This document shows, one piece after another, positions 46,701-61,800 of a stretch of DNA of 64,000 bases. Each line of letters opens with the position of its first letter. The stretch's first letter is position 1. Location of the stretch: the NCBI GenBank assembly GCA_030762895.1, contig JAUPTC010000154.1, positions 21,595 to 85,594 on the forward strand, read 5' to 3'. Below the pieces are notes generated by a model, which ran no database searches, was not told the origin of the DNA, and was given only the letters and a program-made list of their open reading frames with translations. The position numbers and the translations under genes are program-made. The stretch is from Sophora flavescens. Taxonomy: Eukaryota; Streptophyta; Magnoliopsida; Fabales; Fabaceae.

Positions 46701-49700
46701 CTTGTAAAACCTGAAATTGTAGGTCTCTTCCTTATCTTTCTAGGAACAACAAGATCACCAAAATCCTATATCTGTAGCTCTAGTTATGCTCTGCGCAAGG
46801 CAACAAGGTCAGGATGAGTGAAAAATCCAAAAATTAATAATGTTTAGCAATTAAGCCCAATAATGTAAAAGCAAAAACAATGATTGTAAACTGCTATTTA
46901 TGCTAATTAATCCTGACCTAATGGTAGACCAAATTAAGGGCCTCTGAATAAGCTTTCCAACAAGGTATCATATGCCTTAATTGGGCTTAAGATGAGTAAG
47001 TTAGTCCCATTTAAGTGAAGGAACATCATGGACTGCGTACTGATCCGCGCCAGAGAACTTGCGACCCTATTTAGCCTTCATTTTGGCCTAATTTGACAAT
47101 TCTTGTGAGACATGAGATTGTAGGCCTCTTCCTTATCTTTCTAGGGACAGCAATATCACCAAAATTCGATATCTGTAGCTCTAGTTATGCTCCGCGCAAG
47201 GCAACAAGGTCAGGATGAGTGAAAAATCCGAAAATTAACAATGTTTAGCAATTATGCCCAATTACGCCCAATAATGTAAAAGCAAAAACAATGATTGTAA
47301 AAGTTGTCTAATTTCCGTCTCTCTCTGGCTTGTGTCGCTGTAAAATGCTATTGATGATTATTAATTCCGATCTAACCCTAACCGAATTAAGGGCCTCTGA
47401 ATAAGCTTTTAAACAAGGTATCATTTGCCTTAATTGGGCTTAAGATGAGTAAGTTAGGCCAATTTAAGTGAAGGAACATCATGGACTGCACACTGATCCG
47501 CGCCAGAGAACGTGAGACCCTATTTAACCTTGATTTTGACCTAATTTGACAATTTTTCTGAAACCTAAGATTGTAGGTCTCTTCCTTTTCTTTCTAGGGA
47601 CATCAAGATCACCAAAATCCTATATCTGTAGCTCTAGTTTTGCTCTGTGCAAGGCAACAAGGTCAGGATGAGTGAAAAATCCGAAAATTAACAATGTTTA
47701 GCAACTAAGCCCAATTACGCCCAATAATGTAAAAGCAAAAACAATGATTGTAAAAGTTGTCTAATTTCCGTCTCTCTCTGGCTTGTGCGTCTGTAAACTG
47801 CTATTTATGCTTATTAATCCTGACCTAACCCTTGACCAAATTAAGGGCCTCTGAATAAGCTTTCCAACAAGGTATCATAGGCCTTAATTGGGCTTAAGAT
47901 GGGTAAGTAAGGCTCATTTAAGTGAAGGAACATCATGGACTGCACACTAATCCGCGCCAGAGAACTTGCGACCCTATTTGGCCTTGATTTTGTCCTAATT
48001 TGACAATTCTAGTGAAACCTGAGATTGTAGGTCTCTTCCTTATCTTTCTAGGGACAACAAGGTAACCAAAATCCGATATTTGAAGCTCAAGTTATGCTCT
48101 GCGCAAGGCAACAAGGTCAAGATGAGTGAAAAATTCGAAAATTAACAATGTTTAACAATTAAGCCCAATAAAGTAAAAGAAAAAACAATGATTGTAAAAG
48201 TTGTCTAATTTCCGTCTCTCTCTGGCATGTGTGGCTGTAAACTGCTATTTATGCTTATTTATCTTGGCCTAACCCTAGACCAAATTAAGGGCCTCCGGAG
48301 AAGCTTTCCAACAAGGTATCATATGCCTTAATTGGGCTTAAGATGAATAAGTTAGGCCCATTTAAGTGATGGAACATCATGGACTGCGCACTGATCCGCG
48401 CCAGAGAACTCGGAACCTAATTTGGCCTTGATTTTGGCCTAATTTGACAATTCTTATGAAACCTGAAATTGTAGGTCTCTTCCTTATCTTTCTTGGAACA
48501 GCAAGATCACCAAAATCCGATATCTGTAGCTCTAGTTATGCTCTGCGCAAGTCAACAAGGTCATGATGAGTGAAAAATCCGAAAATTAATAATGTTTAGC
48601 AATTAAGCCCAATAATGTAAAAGTAAAAACAATGATTGTAAACTGCTATTTATGCTAATTAATCCGGACCTAACGGTAGACCAAATTAAAGGCCTCTGAA
48701 TAAGCTTTCCAACAAGGTATCATATGCCTTAATTGGGCTTAAGATGAGTAAGTTAGGCCCATTTAAGTGAAGGAACATAATTAACTGCGCACTGGTCCGC
48801 GCCAGAGAACTTGCGACCCTATTTAGCCCTGATTTTGGCATAATTTGACAATTCTTGTGAAACCTGAGATTGTAGGTCTCTTCCTTATCTTTCTAGGGAT
48901 AGCAAGATCACCAAAATCTGATATCTGTAGCTCTAGTTATGCTCTGCGCAAGGCAACAAAGTCAGGATGAGTGAAAAATCCGAAAATTAACAATGTTTAG
49001 CAATTAAACCCAATTACGCCCAATAATGTAAAAGCAAAAACAATGATTGTAAAAGTTGTCTAATTTCCGTCTCTCTCTGGCTTGTGCGATCAGAAACTGT
49101 TATTTATGATTATTAATCCCGATCTAATCCTAACCGAATTAAGGGCCTCTGAATATGCTTTTAAAGAAGGTATCATATGCCTTAATTGGGCTTAAGATGA
49201 GTAAGTTAGGCCCATTTAAGTGAAGGAACATCATGGACTGCACACTGATCCGCGCCAGAGAACTTGCGACCCTATTTAACCTTGATTTTGACCTAATTTG
49301 ACAATTCTTCTGAAACTTGAGATTGTAGGTCTCTTCCTTATCTTTCTAGGGACATCAAGATCACCAAAATCCTATATCTGTAGCTCTAGTTTTGCTTTGC
49401 GCAAGGCAACAAGGTCAGGATGAGTGAAAAATCCGAAAATTAACAATGTTTAGCAACTAAGCCCAATTACGCCCAATAATGTAAAAGCAAAAACAAGGAT
49501 TGTAAAAGTTGTATAATTTCCGTCTCTCTCTGGCTTGTGCGTCTGTAAACTACTATTTATGCTTATTAATCCTGACGTAACCCTATACCAAATTAAGGGC
49601 CTCTGAATAAGCTTTCCAAAAAGGTATCATATGCCTTAATTGGGCTTAAGATGTGTAAGTTAGGCCCATTTAAGTGAAGGAACATCATGGACTGCGCACT

Positions 49701-52700
49701 GGTCCGCCCCAGAGAACTTGAGACCCTATTTAGCCTTGATTTTGGCCAAATTTGACAATTCCTGAGAAACCTGAGATTGTAAGTCTCTTCCTTATCTTTC
49801 TAGGGACAGCAAGATAACCAAAATCCGATATCTGTAGCTCTAGTTATGCTCTGCGTAAGGCAACAAGGTCAGGATGAGTGAAAAATTCGAAAAGTAAAAA
49901 TGTTTAGCAATTAATCCCAATTAAGCCCAATAATGTAAAAGCAAAAACAATGATTATAAAAGTTGTCTAATTTCCGTCTCTCTCTGTCTTGTGCGGCTGT
50001 AAGCTGCTATTTATGCTTATTAATCCTGACCTAACCTAGACCAAATTAAGGGCCTCTGAATAAGCTTCCCAAGAAGGTATCATATGCCTTAATTGGGCTT
50101 AAGATGGGTAAGTTAGGCTCATTTAAGTGAAGGAACATCATGGACTGCACACTAATCCGTGCCAGAGAACTTGCGACCCTATTTAGCCTTGATTTTGGCC
50201 GAATTTGACAATTCTTGTGAAACCAGAGATTGTAGGTCTCTTCCTTATCTTTCTAGGGACAACAAGGTAACCAAAATCCGATTTTTGAAGCTCAAGTTAT
50301 GCTCTGCGCAAGGCAACAAGGTCAAGATGAGTGAAAAATCCGAAAATTAACAATGTTTAACAATTAAGCCCAATAAAGTAAAAGAAAAAAAATGATTGTA
50401 AAAGTTGTCTAATTTCCGTCTCTCTCTGGCATGTGTGGCTGTAAACTGCGATTTATGCTTATTAATCCTGACCTAACCCTAGACCAAATTAAGGGCCTCT
50501 GGAGAAGCTTTCCAACAAGGTATCATATGCCTTAATTGGGCTTAAGATGAATAAGTTGGGCCCATTTAAGTGATGGAATACCATGGAATTTGAACTCAAC
50601 CGCGCCAGAGAACTCGGAACCTAATTTGGCCTTGATTTTGGCCTAATTTGACATTTCTTGTGAATCCTGAAATTGTAGGTCTCTTCCTTATCTTTCTAGG
50701 GACAGCAAGATCACGAAAATCCGATATCTGTAGCTCTAGTTATGCTCTGTGCAAGGCAACAAGGTCAGGATGAGTGAAAAATCCGAAAAATAACAATGTT
50801 TAGCAATTAAGCAAGATAATGTAAAAGCAAAAACAATGATTGTAAAAGTTGTCTAATTTCCGTCTCTCTCTTGCTTGTGCTGCTGTAAACTGCTATTTAT
50901 GCTTATTAATCATGACCTAACCCTAGACCAAATTAAGGGCCTCTGAATAAGCTTTCCAACAAGGTTTCATTTCCACAATTGGGCTTAAGATGAGAAAGTT
51001 AGGCCCATTAAAGTGAAGGAACATCATGGATTGCGCACTGATCCGCACAAGAGAACTCGGGACCCAATTTAGCCTTGATTTTGGCCTAATTTGACAATTC
51101 TTGTGACACCCGAAATTGTAGGTCTCTTCCTTAAATTTCTTGGGACAAGATAAGATCACCAAAATCCGATATCTGTAGCTCAAGTTATGCTCAACGCAAG
51201 GCAACAAGGGCAGGATGAGTGAAAAATCCGAAAATTAACAATGTTTAGCAATTAAGACCAATTAAGCCCAATAATGTGTAAGCAAAAACAATGATTGTAA
51301 AAGTTGTCTAATTTCTGTCTCTCTCTAGCTTGTGCCGCTGTAAACTGCTATTTATGCTTATTAATCCTGACCTAACCCTAGACCAAATTAATGTCCTCTG
51401 AATAAGCTTTCCAACAAGGTATCATATGCCTTAATTGGGCTTAAGATGAGTATGTTAGGCCCATTTAAGTGAAGGAACTTCATGGACTGCGCACTGATCC
51501 GTGCCAGAGAACACGGGACCTAATTTAGCCTTGATTTTGGCCTAATTTGACAATTCTTGTGAAACCTGAAATTGTAGGTCTCTTCCTTATCTTTCTAGGG
51601 ACAAACAAGATCACCAAAATCTCGATATCCGTAGCTGAAGTTATGCTCTGCGTAAAGCAACAAGGTCAGGATGAGTGAAATATCCGAAAATTAACAATGT
51701 TTTGCAATTAAGCCCAATTAAGCCCAAAAATGTAAAAGCAAAAACAATGATTGTAAAAGTTGTCTAATTTTCGTTTCTCTCCGGCTTGTGCGGCTGTAAA
51801 CTGCTATTTTTGCTTATTAATCCTGACCTAACCCGAGACCAAATTAAGGGCCTCGGAATAAACATTCCAACTTGGTATCATATGCCTTAATTGGGCTTAA
51901 GATGGGTAAGTTAGGCCAATTTAAGTGAAGGAACATCATGGACTGCATGACCGATCCGCGCTAGAGAACTTGTGACCCAATTTAACCTTGATTTTGGCCT
52001 AATTTGACAATTCTTCTGAAACCTGGGATTGTAGGTCTCTTCCTTATCTTTCTAGGGACAACAAGATCGCCAAAATCCTATATCTGTAGCTCTAGTTATG
52101 CTCTGCGCAAGGCAACAAGGTCAGGGGGAATGAAAAATCCGAAAATTAACAATGTTTAGCAATTAAGCCCAATTACGCCCAATAATGTAAAAGCAATAAC
52201 AATGATTGTAAAAGTTGTCTAATTTCTGTCTCTCTCGGATTGTGCGTCTCAGAAACTGCTATTTATGCTTATTAATCCTGACGTAACCCTAGACCAAATT
52301 AAGGGCCTCTGAATAAGCTTTCCAAAAAGGTATCATATGCCTTAATTGGGCTTAAGATGGGTAAGTTACGCCCATATAATTGAAGGAACATCATGGATCG
52401 CGCACCGATCCGCCCTAGAGAACTTGCGACCCTATTTAGCCTTGATTTTGGCCCGATTTGACAATTCTTGTGAAACCTGAGATTGTAAGTCTCTTCCTCA
52501 TCTTTCTAGGGACAACAAGATAACCAAAATCCGATATCTATAGCTCTAATTATGCTCTGCGTAAGGCAACAAGGTCAGGATGAGTGAAAAATTCGACAAG
52601 TAAAAATGTTTAGCAATTAATCCTAATTAAGCCCAATAATGTAAAAGCAAAAACAATGATTGTAAAAGTTGTCTAATGTCTGTCTCCCTCTGGCTTGTGC

Positions 52701-55700
52701 TGTTGTAAACTGCTATTTATGCTTATTAATCCCGACCTAACCCTAGACCAAATTATGGGCCTCTGAATAAGCTTTCCAACTAGGTATCATATGCCTTAAT
52801 TGGGCTTTAGATGAGTAAGTTAGGCCTGTTAGAGTGAAGGAACATCATGGACAACGCACTAATTCGCGCCAGAGAACTCGTAACCCAATTTAGACTTATT
52901 TTTCCGTAATTTGACAATTCTTGTGAAACCTGAAATTGTAGGACTCTTCCTTATCTTTCTAGGGACAGCAAGATCACCACAATCCGATATTTGTAGCTCT
53001 AGTTAGGCTCTGCGCAAGGCAACAAGGTCCGGATGAGTGAAAAATCCGAAAATTAACAATGTTTAGCAATTAAGCCCAATTATGTAAAAGCAAAACCAAT
53101 GATTATAAAAGTTATCTAATTTCCGTCTCTATCTGGCTTGTACGGCTGTAAACTGCTATTTATGCTTATTAATCCTGACCTTACCATAGACCAAATTAAG
53201 GGCCTCAGAATAAGCTTTCCAACAATGTATCATATGCCTTAATTGGGCTTAAGATGAGTATGTTAGGCCTATTTAAGTGAAGGAACAACATGGACTGCGC
53301 ACTGATCTGTGCCAGAGAACTCGAGACCCAATTTAGCCTTGATTTTGGCCTAATTTGACAATTCTGTTGAAACCTGAAATTGTAGGTCTCTTCCTTATCT
53401 TTCTAGGGACAGCAAGATCACCAAAATCCGATATTTGTAGCTGAAGTTATTCTCTGCGTAAGGCAAAAAGGTGAGGATGAGTGAAATATCCGAAAATTAA
53501 CAATGTTTTGCAATTAAGCCCAAAAGTGTAAAAGCAAAAACAATGATTATTAAAGTTGTCTAATTTCCGTTTCTCTCTGGCTTGTGCGGCTGTAAACAGC
53601 TATTTTTGCTTATTAATGCTGACCTTACCATAGACCAAATTAAGGGCCTCTGAATAAGCTTTCCAACAAGGTATCATATGCCATAATTGGGCTTACGATG
53701 AGTAAGTTAGGCCCATTTAAGTGAATGAACATCATGGTCTGTGTGCTAATCCGCACCAAGAACTCGGGACCCAATTTAGCCTTGATTTTGGCCAAATTTA
53801 ACAATTCTTGTGAAACCTGATATTGTAGGTCTCTTCCTTATCTTTCTAGAGACAGCAAGATCACCAAAATCCTATATATGTAGCTCTAGTTATGCTCTGC
53901 GCAAGGCAACAAGGTCAAGATGAATGAAAAATCCGAAAATTAACAATGTTTTGCAATTAAGCCCAATTACGCACAATAATGTAAAAGCAATAACAATTAT
54001 TGTAAAAGTTGTCTAATTTCTGTCTATCTCTGGCTTGTGCATATGTAAACTACTATTTATGCTTATTAATCCTGACGTAACCCTAGACCAAATTAAGGGC
54101 CTTTGAATAAGCTTTCCAAAAAGGTATCGTATGCCTTAATTGGGCTTAAGATGGGTAAGTTAGGCCCATTTAAGTGAAGGAACATTATGGACTGCAGACC
54201 TGATCCGCCCTAGAGAACTTGCGACCCTATTTAGCCTTGATTTTGGCCTAATTTGACAATTCTTGTGAAACCCGAGATTGTAAGTCTCTTCCTTATCTTT
54301 CTAGGGACAGCAAGATAACCAAAATCCGATATCTGTAGCTCTAGTTATGCTCTGCGTAAGGCAACAAGGTCAGGATGAGTGAAAAATCCGAAAAGTAAAA
54401 ATTTTAGCAATTAATCCCAATTAAGCTCAATAATGTAAAAGCAAAAACAATGATGGTAAATGTTGTCTAATTTCCGTCTCTCCCTGGCTTGTGCGGTTGT
54501 AAACTGCAATTTATGCTTATTAATCATGATCTAACCCTAACCAAATTAAGGGCCTCTGAATAAGCTTTCCAACAAGGTTTCATATGCCATAATTGGGATT
54601 AAGATGAGTAAGTTAGTCCCATTTAAGTGAAGGAACATCATGAACTGCGCACTGATCCACACAAGAGAACTCGGAACCCAAATTAGCCTTGATTTTGGTC
54701 TAATTTGACAATTCTTGGGATACCTGAAATTGTAGGTCTCTTCCTTTTCTTTCTAGGGATAGTTAGATCACCAAAATCCGATATCTGTAGCTGTAGTTAT
54801 GCTCTACGCAAGGAAACAAGGTCAGGATGAGTGAAAAATCCGAAAATTAACAATGTTTAGCAATTAAGCCCAATTATGTAAAAGCAAAAACAATGATTGT
54901 AAAAGTTATCTAATTTCCGTCTTTCTCTGGCTTGTACGGCTATAAACTGCAATTTATGCTTATTAATCTTGACCTTACCATAGACCAAATTAAGGGCCTC
55001 TGATTAAGCTTTCCAACTAGGTATCATATGCCTTAATTGGGCTTAAGATGAGTATGTTAGGCCTATTTAAATGAAGGAACATCATGGATCACTGATCGAT
55101 CCGTGCGGAGAACTCGGGACCCAATTTAGCCTTGATTTTGGCCTAATTTGACAATTCTTGTGAAACCTGAAATTGTAGGTCTCTTCCTTATCTTTCTAGG
55201 GACAGCAAGATCACCAAAATCCGATATCTGTAGCTGAAGTTATGCTCTGCGTAAGGCAACAAGGTCAGGATGATTGAAATATCCGAAAATTAACAATGTT
55301 TTGCAATTAAGCCCAATTAAGCCAATAAATGTAAAAGCAAAAACAATGGTTGTAAAAGTTGTCTAATTTCGGTTTCTCTCTGACTTGTGCGTCTGTAAAC
55401 TGTTATTTTTGTTTATTAATCCTGACCTAACCCGATAAAAAATTAAGGGCCTCTCGAATAAACTTTCCAACATGGTATCATATGCCTTAATTGGGCTTAA
55501 GATGGGTAAGTTAGGCCCATTTAAGTGAAGGAACATCATGGACTGCGCACTGATCCGCGCCAGAGAACTTGCGACCCTATTTAACCTTGATTTTGGCCTA
55601 ATTTGACAATCATTCTGAAACCTGAGATTGTAGGTCTCTTCCCTTTCTTTCTCGGGACAACAAGATCGCCAAAATCCTATATCTGTAGCTCTAGTTATGC

Positions 55701-56719
55701 TCTGCGCAAGGCAACAAGGTCAGGAGGAATGAAAAATCCGAAAATTAACAATGTTAAGAATTAAGCCCAATTTCGCCCAATAATGTAAAAGCAATAACAA
55801 TGATTGTAAAAGTTGCTAATTTTTTTCTCTCTCTGGCTTGTGCTGCTGTAAACTGCAATTTATGCTTATTAATCCTGACCTAACCCTAGACCAAATTAAG
55901 GGCCTCTGAATAAACTTTCCAACTAGGTATCATATGCCATAATTGGGCTTTAGATGAGTAAGTTAGGCCTGTTAGAGTGAAGGAACATCATGGACAGCGC
56001 AGTAATTCGTGCTAGAGAACTCGTAACCCAATTTAGACTGATTTTTGCCTAGTTTGACAATTCTTGAGAAACCTGAAATTGTAGGACTCTTCCTTATCTT
56101 TCTAGGAACAACAAGATCACCACAATCCGATATCTGTAGCTCTAGTTATACTCTGCGCAAGGCAACAAGGTCAGGATGAGTGAAAAATCCGAAAATTAAC
56201 AATGTTTAGCAATTAAGCCCAATTATGTAAAAGCAAAAACAATGATTGTAAAAGTTATCTAATTTCCGTCTCTATCTGGCTTGTACGGCTGTAAACTGCT
56301 ATTTATGCTTATTAATCCTGACCTTACCATAGACCAAATTAAGGGCCTCTAAATATGCTTTCCAATAAGGTATCATATGCCTTAATTGGGCTTAAGATGA
56401 GTATGTTAGGCCCATTTAAATGAAGGAACATCATGGACTGCGCACAAATCCGTGCCAGAGAACTCGGGACCTAATTTAGCCTTGATTTTGACCTAATTTG
56501 ACAATTCTTGTGAAACCTAAAATTGTAGGTCTCTTCCTTATCTTTCTAGGGTCAGCAAGATCACTAAAATCCGATATCCGTAGCTCTAGTTATGCTCTGT
56601 GCAACGCAACAAGGTTAGCATGAGTGAAAAATCCAAAAATTACCATTGTTTAGCAATTAATCCCAATTATGTAAAAGCAAAAACAATGATTGTAAAAGTT
56701 GTCTAATTTCCGTCTCCCT

Positions 56720-59420
56720 CTGGATTGTGCGGCTGTACACTGCTATTTATGCTTATTAATCCTGACCTTACCATAGACCAAATTAAGGGCCTCTGAATAA
56801 GCTTTCCAACAAGGTATCATATGCCATAATTGGGCTTACGATGAGTAAGTTAGGCCCATTTAAGTGAAGGAACATCATGGTCTGTGTGCTAATCCGCACC
56901 AACAACTCGGGACCCAATTTAGCCTTGATTTTGGCCTAATTTAACAATTCTTGTGAACCCTGAAATTGTAGGTCTCTTCCTTATCTTTCTAGAGACAGCA
57001 AGATCACCAAAATCCTATATCTGTAGCTCTAGTTATGCTCTGCGCAAGGCAACAAGGTCAGGATGAATGAAAAATCCGAAAATTAACAGTGTTTAGCAAT
57101 TAAGCCCAATTACGCACAATAATGTAAAAGCAATAACAATGATTGTAAAAGTTCTCTAATTTCTGTCTATCTCTGGCTTGTGAATCTGTAAACTACTAGA
57201 AATGCTTATTAATCCTGACGTAACCCTAGTCCAAATTAAGGGCCTCTGAATAAGCTTTCCAACAAGGTATCATATGCCTTAATTGGGCTTAAGATGGGTA
57301 AGTTACGCCTATTTAAGTGAAGGAACATCATGGACTGCGCACTGATCCGCCCTAGAGAACTTGCGACCCTATTTAGCCTTGATTTTGGCCTAATTTGACA
57401 ATTCTTGTGAAACCTGAGATTGTAAGTCTCTTCCTTATCTTTCTAGGGACAGCAAGATAACCAAAATCCGATATTTGTAGCTCTAGTTATGCTCTGCGTA
57501 AGGCAACAAGGTCAGGATGAGTGAAAAATTCGAAAAGTAAAAATGTTTAGCAATTAATCCCAATTAAGCCTAATAATGTAAAAGCAAAAACAATGATTGT
57601 AAAAGTTGTCTAATTTCCGTCTCTCTCTGGCTTGTGCGACTGTAAACTGCAATTTATGCTTATTAATCCTGACCTAACCCTAACCAAATTAAGGGCCTCT
57701 GAATAAGCTTTCCAACAAGGTTTCATATGCCAAAAATGGGCTTAAGATGAGTAAGTTAGTCCCATTTAAGTGAAGGAACATCATGAACTGCGCACTGATC
57801 CGCACAAGAGAACTCGGGACCCAATTTAGCCTTGATTTTGGCCTAATTTGACAATTCTTGGGAAACCTGAAATTGTAGGTCTCTTCCTTATCTTTCTTGG
57901 GATTGTAAGATCACCAAAATCCGATATCTGTTGCTCTAGTTATGCTCTGTGCAAGGCAACAAGGTCAGGATGAGTGAAAAATCCGAAAATTAAAAATGTT
58001 TAGCAAGTAAGCCCAATTATGTAAAAGCAAAAACAATGATTGTAAAAGTTATCTAATTTCCGTCTCTCTCTGGATTGTACGGCTGTAAACTGCTATTTAT
58101 GCTTATTAATCCTGACCTTACCATAGACCAAATTAAGGGCCTCTGAATAAGCTTTCCAACAAGGTATCATATGCCATAATTGGGCTTACGATGAGTAAGT
58201 TAGTCCCATTTAAGTGAAGGAACATCATGGTCTGTGTGCTAATCCGCACCAAGAACTCGGGACCCAATTTAGCCTTGATTTTGGCCTAATTTAACAATTC
58301 TTGTGAACCCTGAAATTGTAGGTCTCTTCCTTATCTTTCTAGAGACAGCAAGATCACCAAAATCCTATATCTGTAGCTCTAGTTATGCTCTGCGCAAGGC
58401 AACAAGGTCAGGATGAATGAAAAATCCGAAAATTAACAGTGTTTAGCAATTAAGCCCAATTACGCACAATAATGTAAAAGCAATAACAATGATTGTAAAA
58501 GTTCTCTAATTTCTGTCTATCTCTGGCTTGTGCATCTGTAAACTACTATTTATGCTTATTAATCCTGACGTAACCCTAGTCCAAATTAAGGGCCTCTGAA
58601 TAAGCTTTCCAACAAGGTATCATATGCCTTAATTGGGCTTAAGATGGGTAAGTTAGGCCTATTTAAGTGAAGGAACATCATGGATCACAGACCGATCCGC
58701 CCTAGAGAACTTGCGACCCTATTTAGCCTTGATTTTGGCCTAATTTGACAATTCTTGTGAAACTCCGAGATTGTAAGTCTTTTCCTTATCTTTCTAGGGA
58801 CAGCAAGATAAACCAAAATCCGATATTTGTAGCTCTAGTTATGCTCACGTAAGGCAACAAGGTCAGGATGAGTGAAAAATTGAAAAGTAAAAATGTTTAG
58901 CAATTAATCCCAATTAAGCCCAATAATGTAAAAGCAAAAACAATGATTGTAAAAAGTTGTCTAATTTCCGCCTCTCTCTGCAAGCTGCGACTGTAAACTG
59001 CAATTTATGCTTATTAATCCTGACCTAACCCTAACCAAATTAAGGGCCTCTGAATAAGCTTTCCAACAAGGTTTCATATGCCAAAAATGGGCTTAAGTTG
59101 AGTAAGTTAGTCCCATTTAAGTGAAGGAACATCATGAATCGCAGACCGATCCGCACAAGAGAACCTGGACCCAATTTAGCCTTGATTTTGGCCTAATTTG
59201 ACAATTCTTGGGAAAACTGAAATTGTAGGTCTCTTCCTTATCTTTCTTGGGATTGTAAGATCACCAAAACTCCGATATCTGTTGCTCTAGTTATGCTCTG
59301 TGCAAGGCAACAAGGTCAGGATGAGTGAAAAATCCAAAAATTAAAAATGTTTAGCAAGTAAGCCCAATTATGTAAAAGCAAAAACAATGATTGTAAAAGT
59401 TATCTAATTTCCGTCTCTCT
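56720..59420. repeat. Tandem duplication of a 3-monomer satellite unit (~1351 bp)
   Basis: Private variants CATGGTCTGTGTGCTAATCC (56876 and 58227) and ATCATGAACTGCG (replaced by ATCATGAATCGCA in the second copy, 57781 and 59132) recur at 1351-bp offset. The limits are approximate. Confidence 0.75.
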
Positions 59421-59692
59421 CTGGATTGTACGGCTGTAAACTGCTATTTATGCTTATTAATCCTGACCTTACCATAGACCAAATTAAGGGCCTCTGAATA
59501 AGCTTTCTAACAAGGTATCATATGCCTTAATTGGGCTTAAGATGAGTATGTTAGGCCCATTTAAGTGAACGAACATCATGGACTGCGCACTGATCCGTGC
59601 CAGAGAACTCGGGACCCAATTTAGCCTTGATTTTAGCCTAATTTGACAATTCTTGTGAATCCTGAAATTGTAGGTCTCTTCCTTATCTTTCT

Positions 59693-61500
59693 AGGGACAG
59701 CAAGATCACCAAAATCCGATATCTGTAGCTGAAGTTATGCTCAGCGTAAAGCAACAAGGTCAGGATGAGTGAAATATCCGAAAATTAACAATGTTTTGCA
59801 ATTAAGCCCAAAAATTTAAAAACAAAAACAATGATTGTAAAAGTTGTCTAATTTCCGTTTCTCTCTGGCTTGTGCGGCTGTAAACTGCTATTTTTGCTTA
59901 TTAATCCTTGACCTAACCCGAGACCAAATTAAGAGCCTCTCGAATAAACTTCTCCAAAAATGGTATCATATGCCTTAATTGGGCTTAAGATGGGTAAGTT
60001 AGGCCCATTTAAGTGAAGGAACATCATGGACTGGGCACTGATCCGCGCCAGAGAACTTGCGACCCTATTTAACCTTGATTTTGGCCTAATTTGACAATTC
60101 TTTTGAAACCGGAGAGATCAGAGGTCTCTTCCCTATCTTTCTAGGGACAAGCAAGATCGCCAAAATCCGATATCTGTTGCTCTAGTTATGCTCATGCAAG
60201 GCAACAAGGTCAAAGATGAATGAAAAATCCGAAAATTAACAATGTTTAGCAATTAAGCCCATTACGCCCAATAATGTAAAAAAGCAATAACAATGATTGT
60301 AAAAGTTGTCTAATTTCCGTCTCTCCGGCAGGCGTGCGTCCTGTAACTCCGCTATTTATGCTTATTAATCCTGACGTAACCCTAGACCAAATTAAGGGCC
60401 TATGAATAGGCTTTCCAAAAAGGTATCATATGCCTTAATTGGGCTTAAGATGGGTAAGTCAGGCCCATTTAAGTGAAGGAACATCATGGACTGCGCACTG
60501 ATCCGCCCTAGAGAACTTGCTACCCTATTTAGCCTTGATTTTGGCCTAATTTAACAATTCTTGTGAAACATGAGATTGTAAGTCTCTTCCTTATCTTTCT
60601 AGGGACAGCAAGATCACCAAAATCCGATATCTGTAGCTGAAGTTATGCTCAGCGTAAAGCAACAAGGTAAGGATGAGTGAAATATCCGAAAATTAACAAT
60701 GTTTTGCAATTAAGCCCAAAAATTTAAAAACAAAAACAATGATTGTAAAAGTTGTCTAATTTCCGTTTCTCTCTGGCTTGTGCGGCTGTAAACTGCTATT
60801 TTTGCTTATTAATCCTGACCTAACCCGAGACCAAATTAAGAGCCTCTGAATAAACTTTCCAAAATGGTATCATATGCCTTAATTGGGCTTAAGATGGGTA
60901 AGTTAGGCCCATTTAAGTGAAGGAACATCATGGACTGGGCACTGATCCGCGCCAGAGAACTTACGACCCTATTTAACCTTGATTTTGGCCTAATTTGACA
61001 ATTCTTTTGAAACCAGAGATTGTAGGTCTCTTCCCTATCTTTCTTGGGACAGCAAGATCGCCAAAATCCGATATCTGTTGCTCTAGTTATGCTTTCTGCG
61101 CCAAGGCAACAAGGTCGGATGAATGAAAAAATCCGAAAATTAACAATGTATAGCAATTAAGCCCACCACGCCCAATAATGTAAAAGCAATAACAATGATT
61201 GTAAAAGTTGTCTAATTTCTCGTCTCTCCGGCGTAAGGCCCAGAAACCTGCTATTTATGCTTATTAATCCCCGACGTAACCCTAGACCAAATTAAGGGCC
61301 TATGAATAGGCTTTCCAAAAAGGTATCATATGCCTTAATTGGGCTTAAGACGGGTAAGTCAGGCCCATTTAAGTGAAGGAACATCATGGATCGCGACTCG
61401 ATCCGCCCCTAGAGAACTTGCTACCCTATTTAGCCTTGATTTTGGCCTAATTTAACAATTCTTGTGAAACATGAGATTGTAAGTCTCTTCCTTATCTTTC
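59693..61500. repeat. Tandem duplication of a 2-monomer satellite unit (~905 bp)
   Basis: Variants TTATGCTCAGCGTAAAGC (59725 and 60642), AGCCCAAAAATTTAAAAAC and GACTGGGCACTGATCC (60028 and 60931) recur at 903-917 bp offset. The second copy is noisier and the limits are approximate. Confidence 0.7.
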
Positions 61501-61562
61501 TAGGGACAGCAAGATAATCAAAATCCGATATCTGTAGCTCTAGTTGCTTTCGGAAGTAAGGC

Positions 61563-61800
61563 AACAAGGCCGGGATGAGTGAAAACTCGAAAAGTAAAAT
61601 TGTTTAGCAATTAAGCCCAATTAAGCCCAATAATGTAAAAGCAAAAACAATGATTGTAAAAGTTGTCTAATTTCCATCTCTAGTTATGCTCTGCGTAAGG
61701 TAACAAGGTCAGGATGAGTGAAAAATCCGAAAAGTAAAATTGTTTAGCAATTAAGCCCAATTAAGCCCAATAATGTATAAGCAAAAACAATGACTGTAAA
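61563..61800. repeat. Truncated ~126-bp satellite monomer and junction
   Basis: A partial monomer starting GCAACAAGG at about 61562 runs only to TTTCCATCTC near 61680, then jumps to TAGTTATGCTCTGCGTAAGG and repeats the same text. The junction probably formed at the short shared string ATCTCTA/GCTCTAG, consistent with unequal exchange or replication slippage. Confidence 0.8.
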
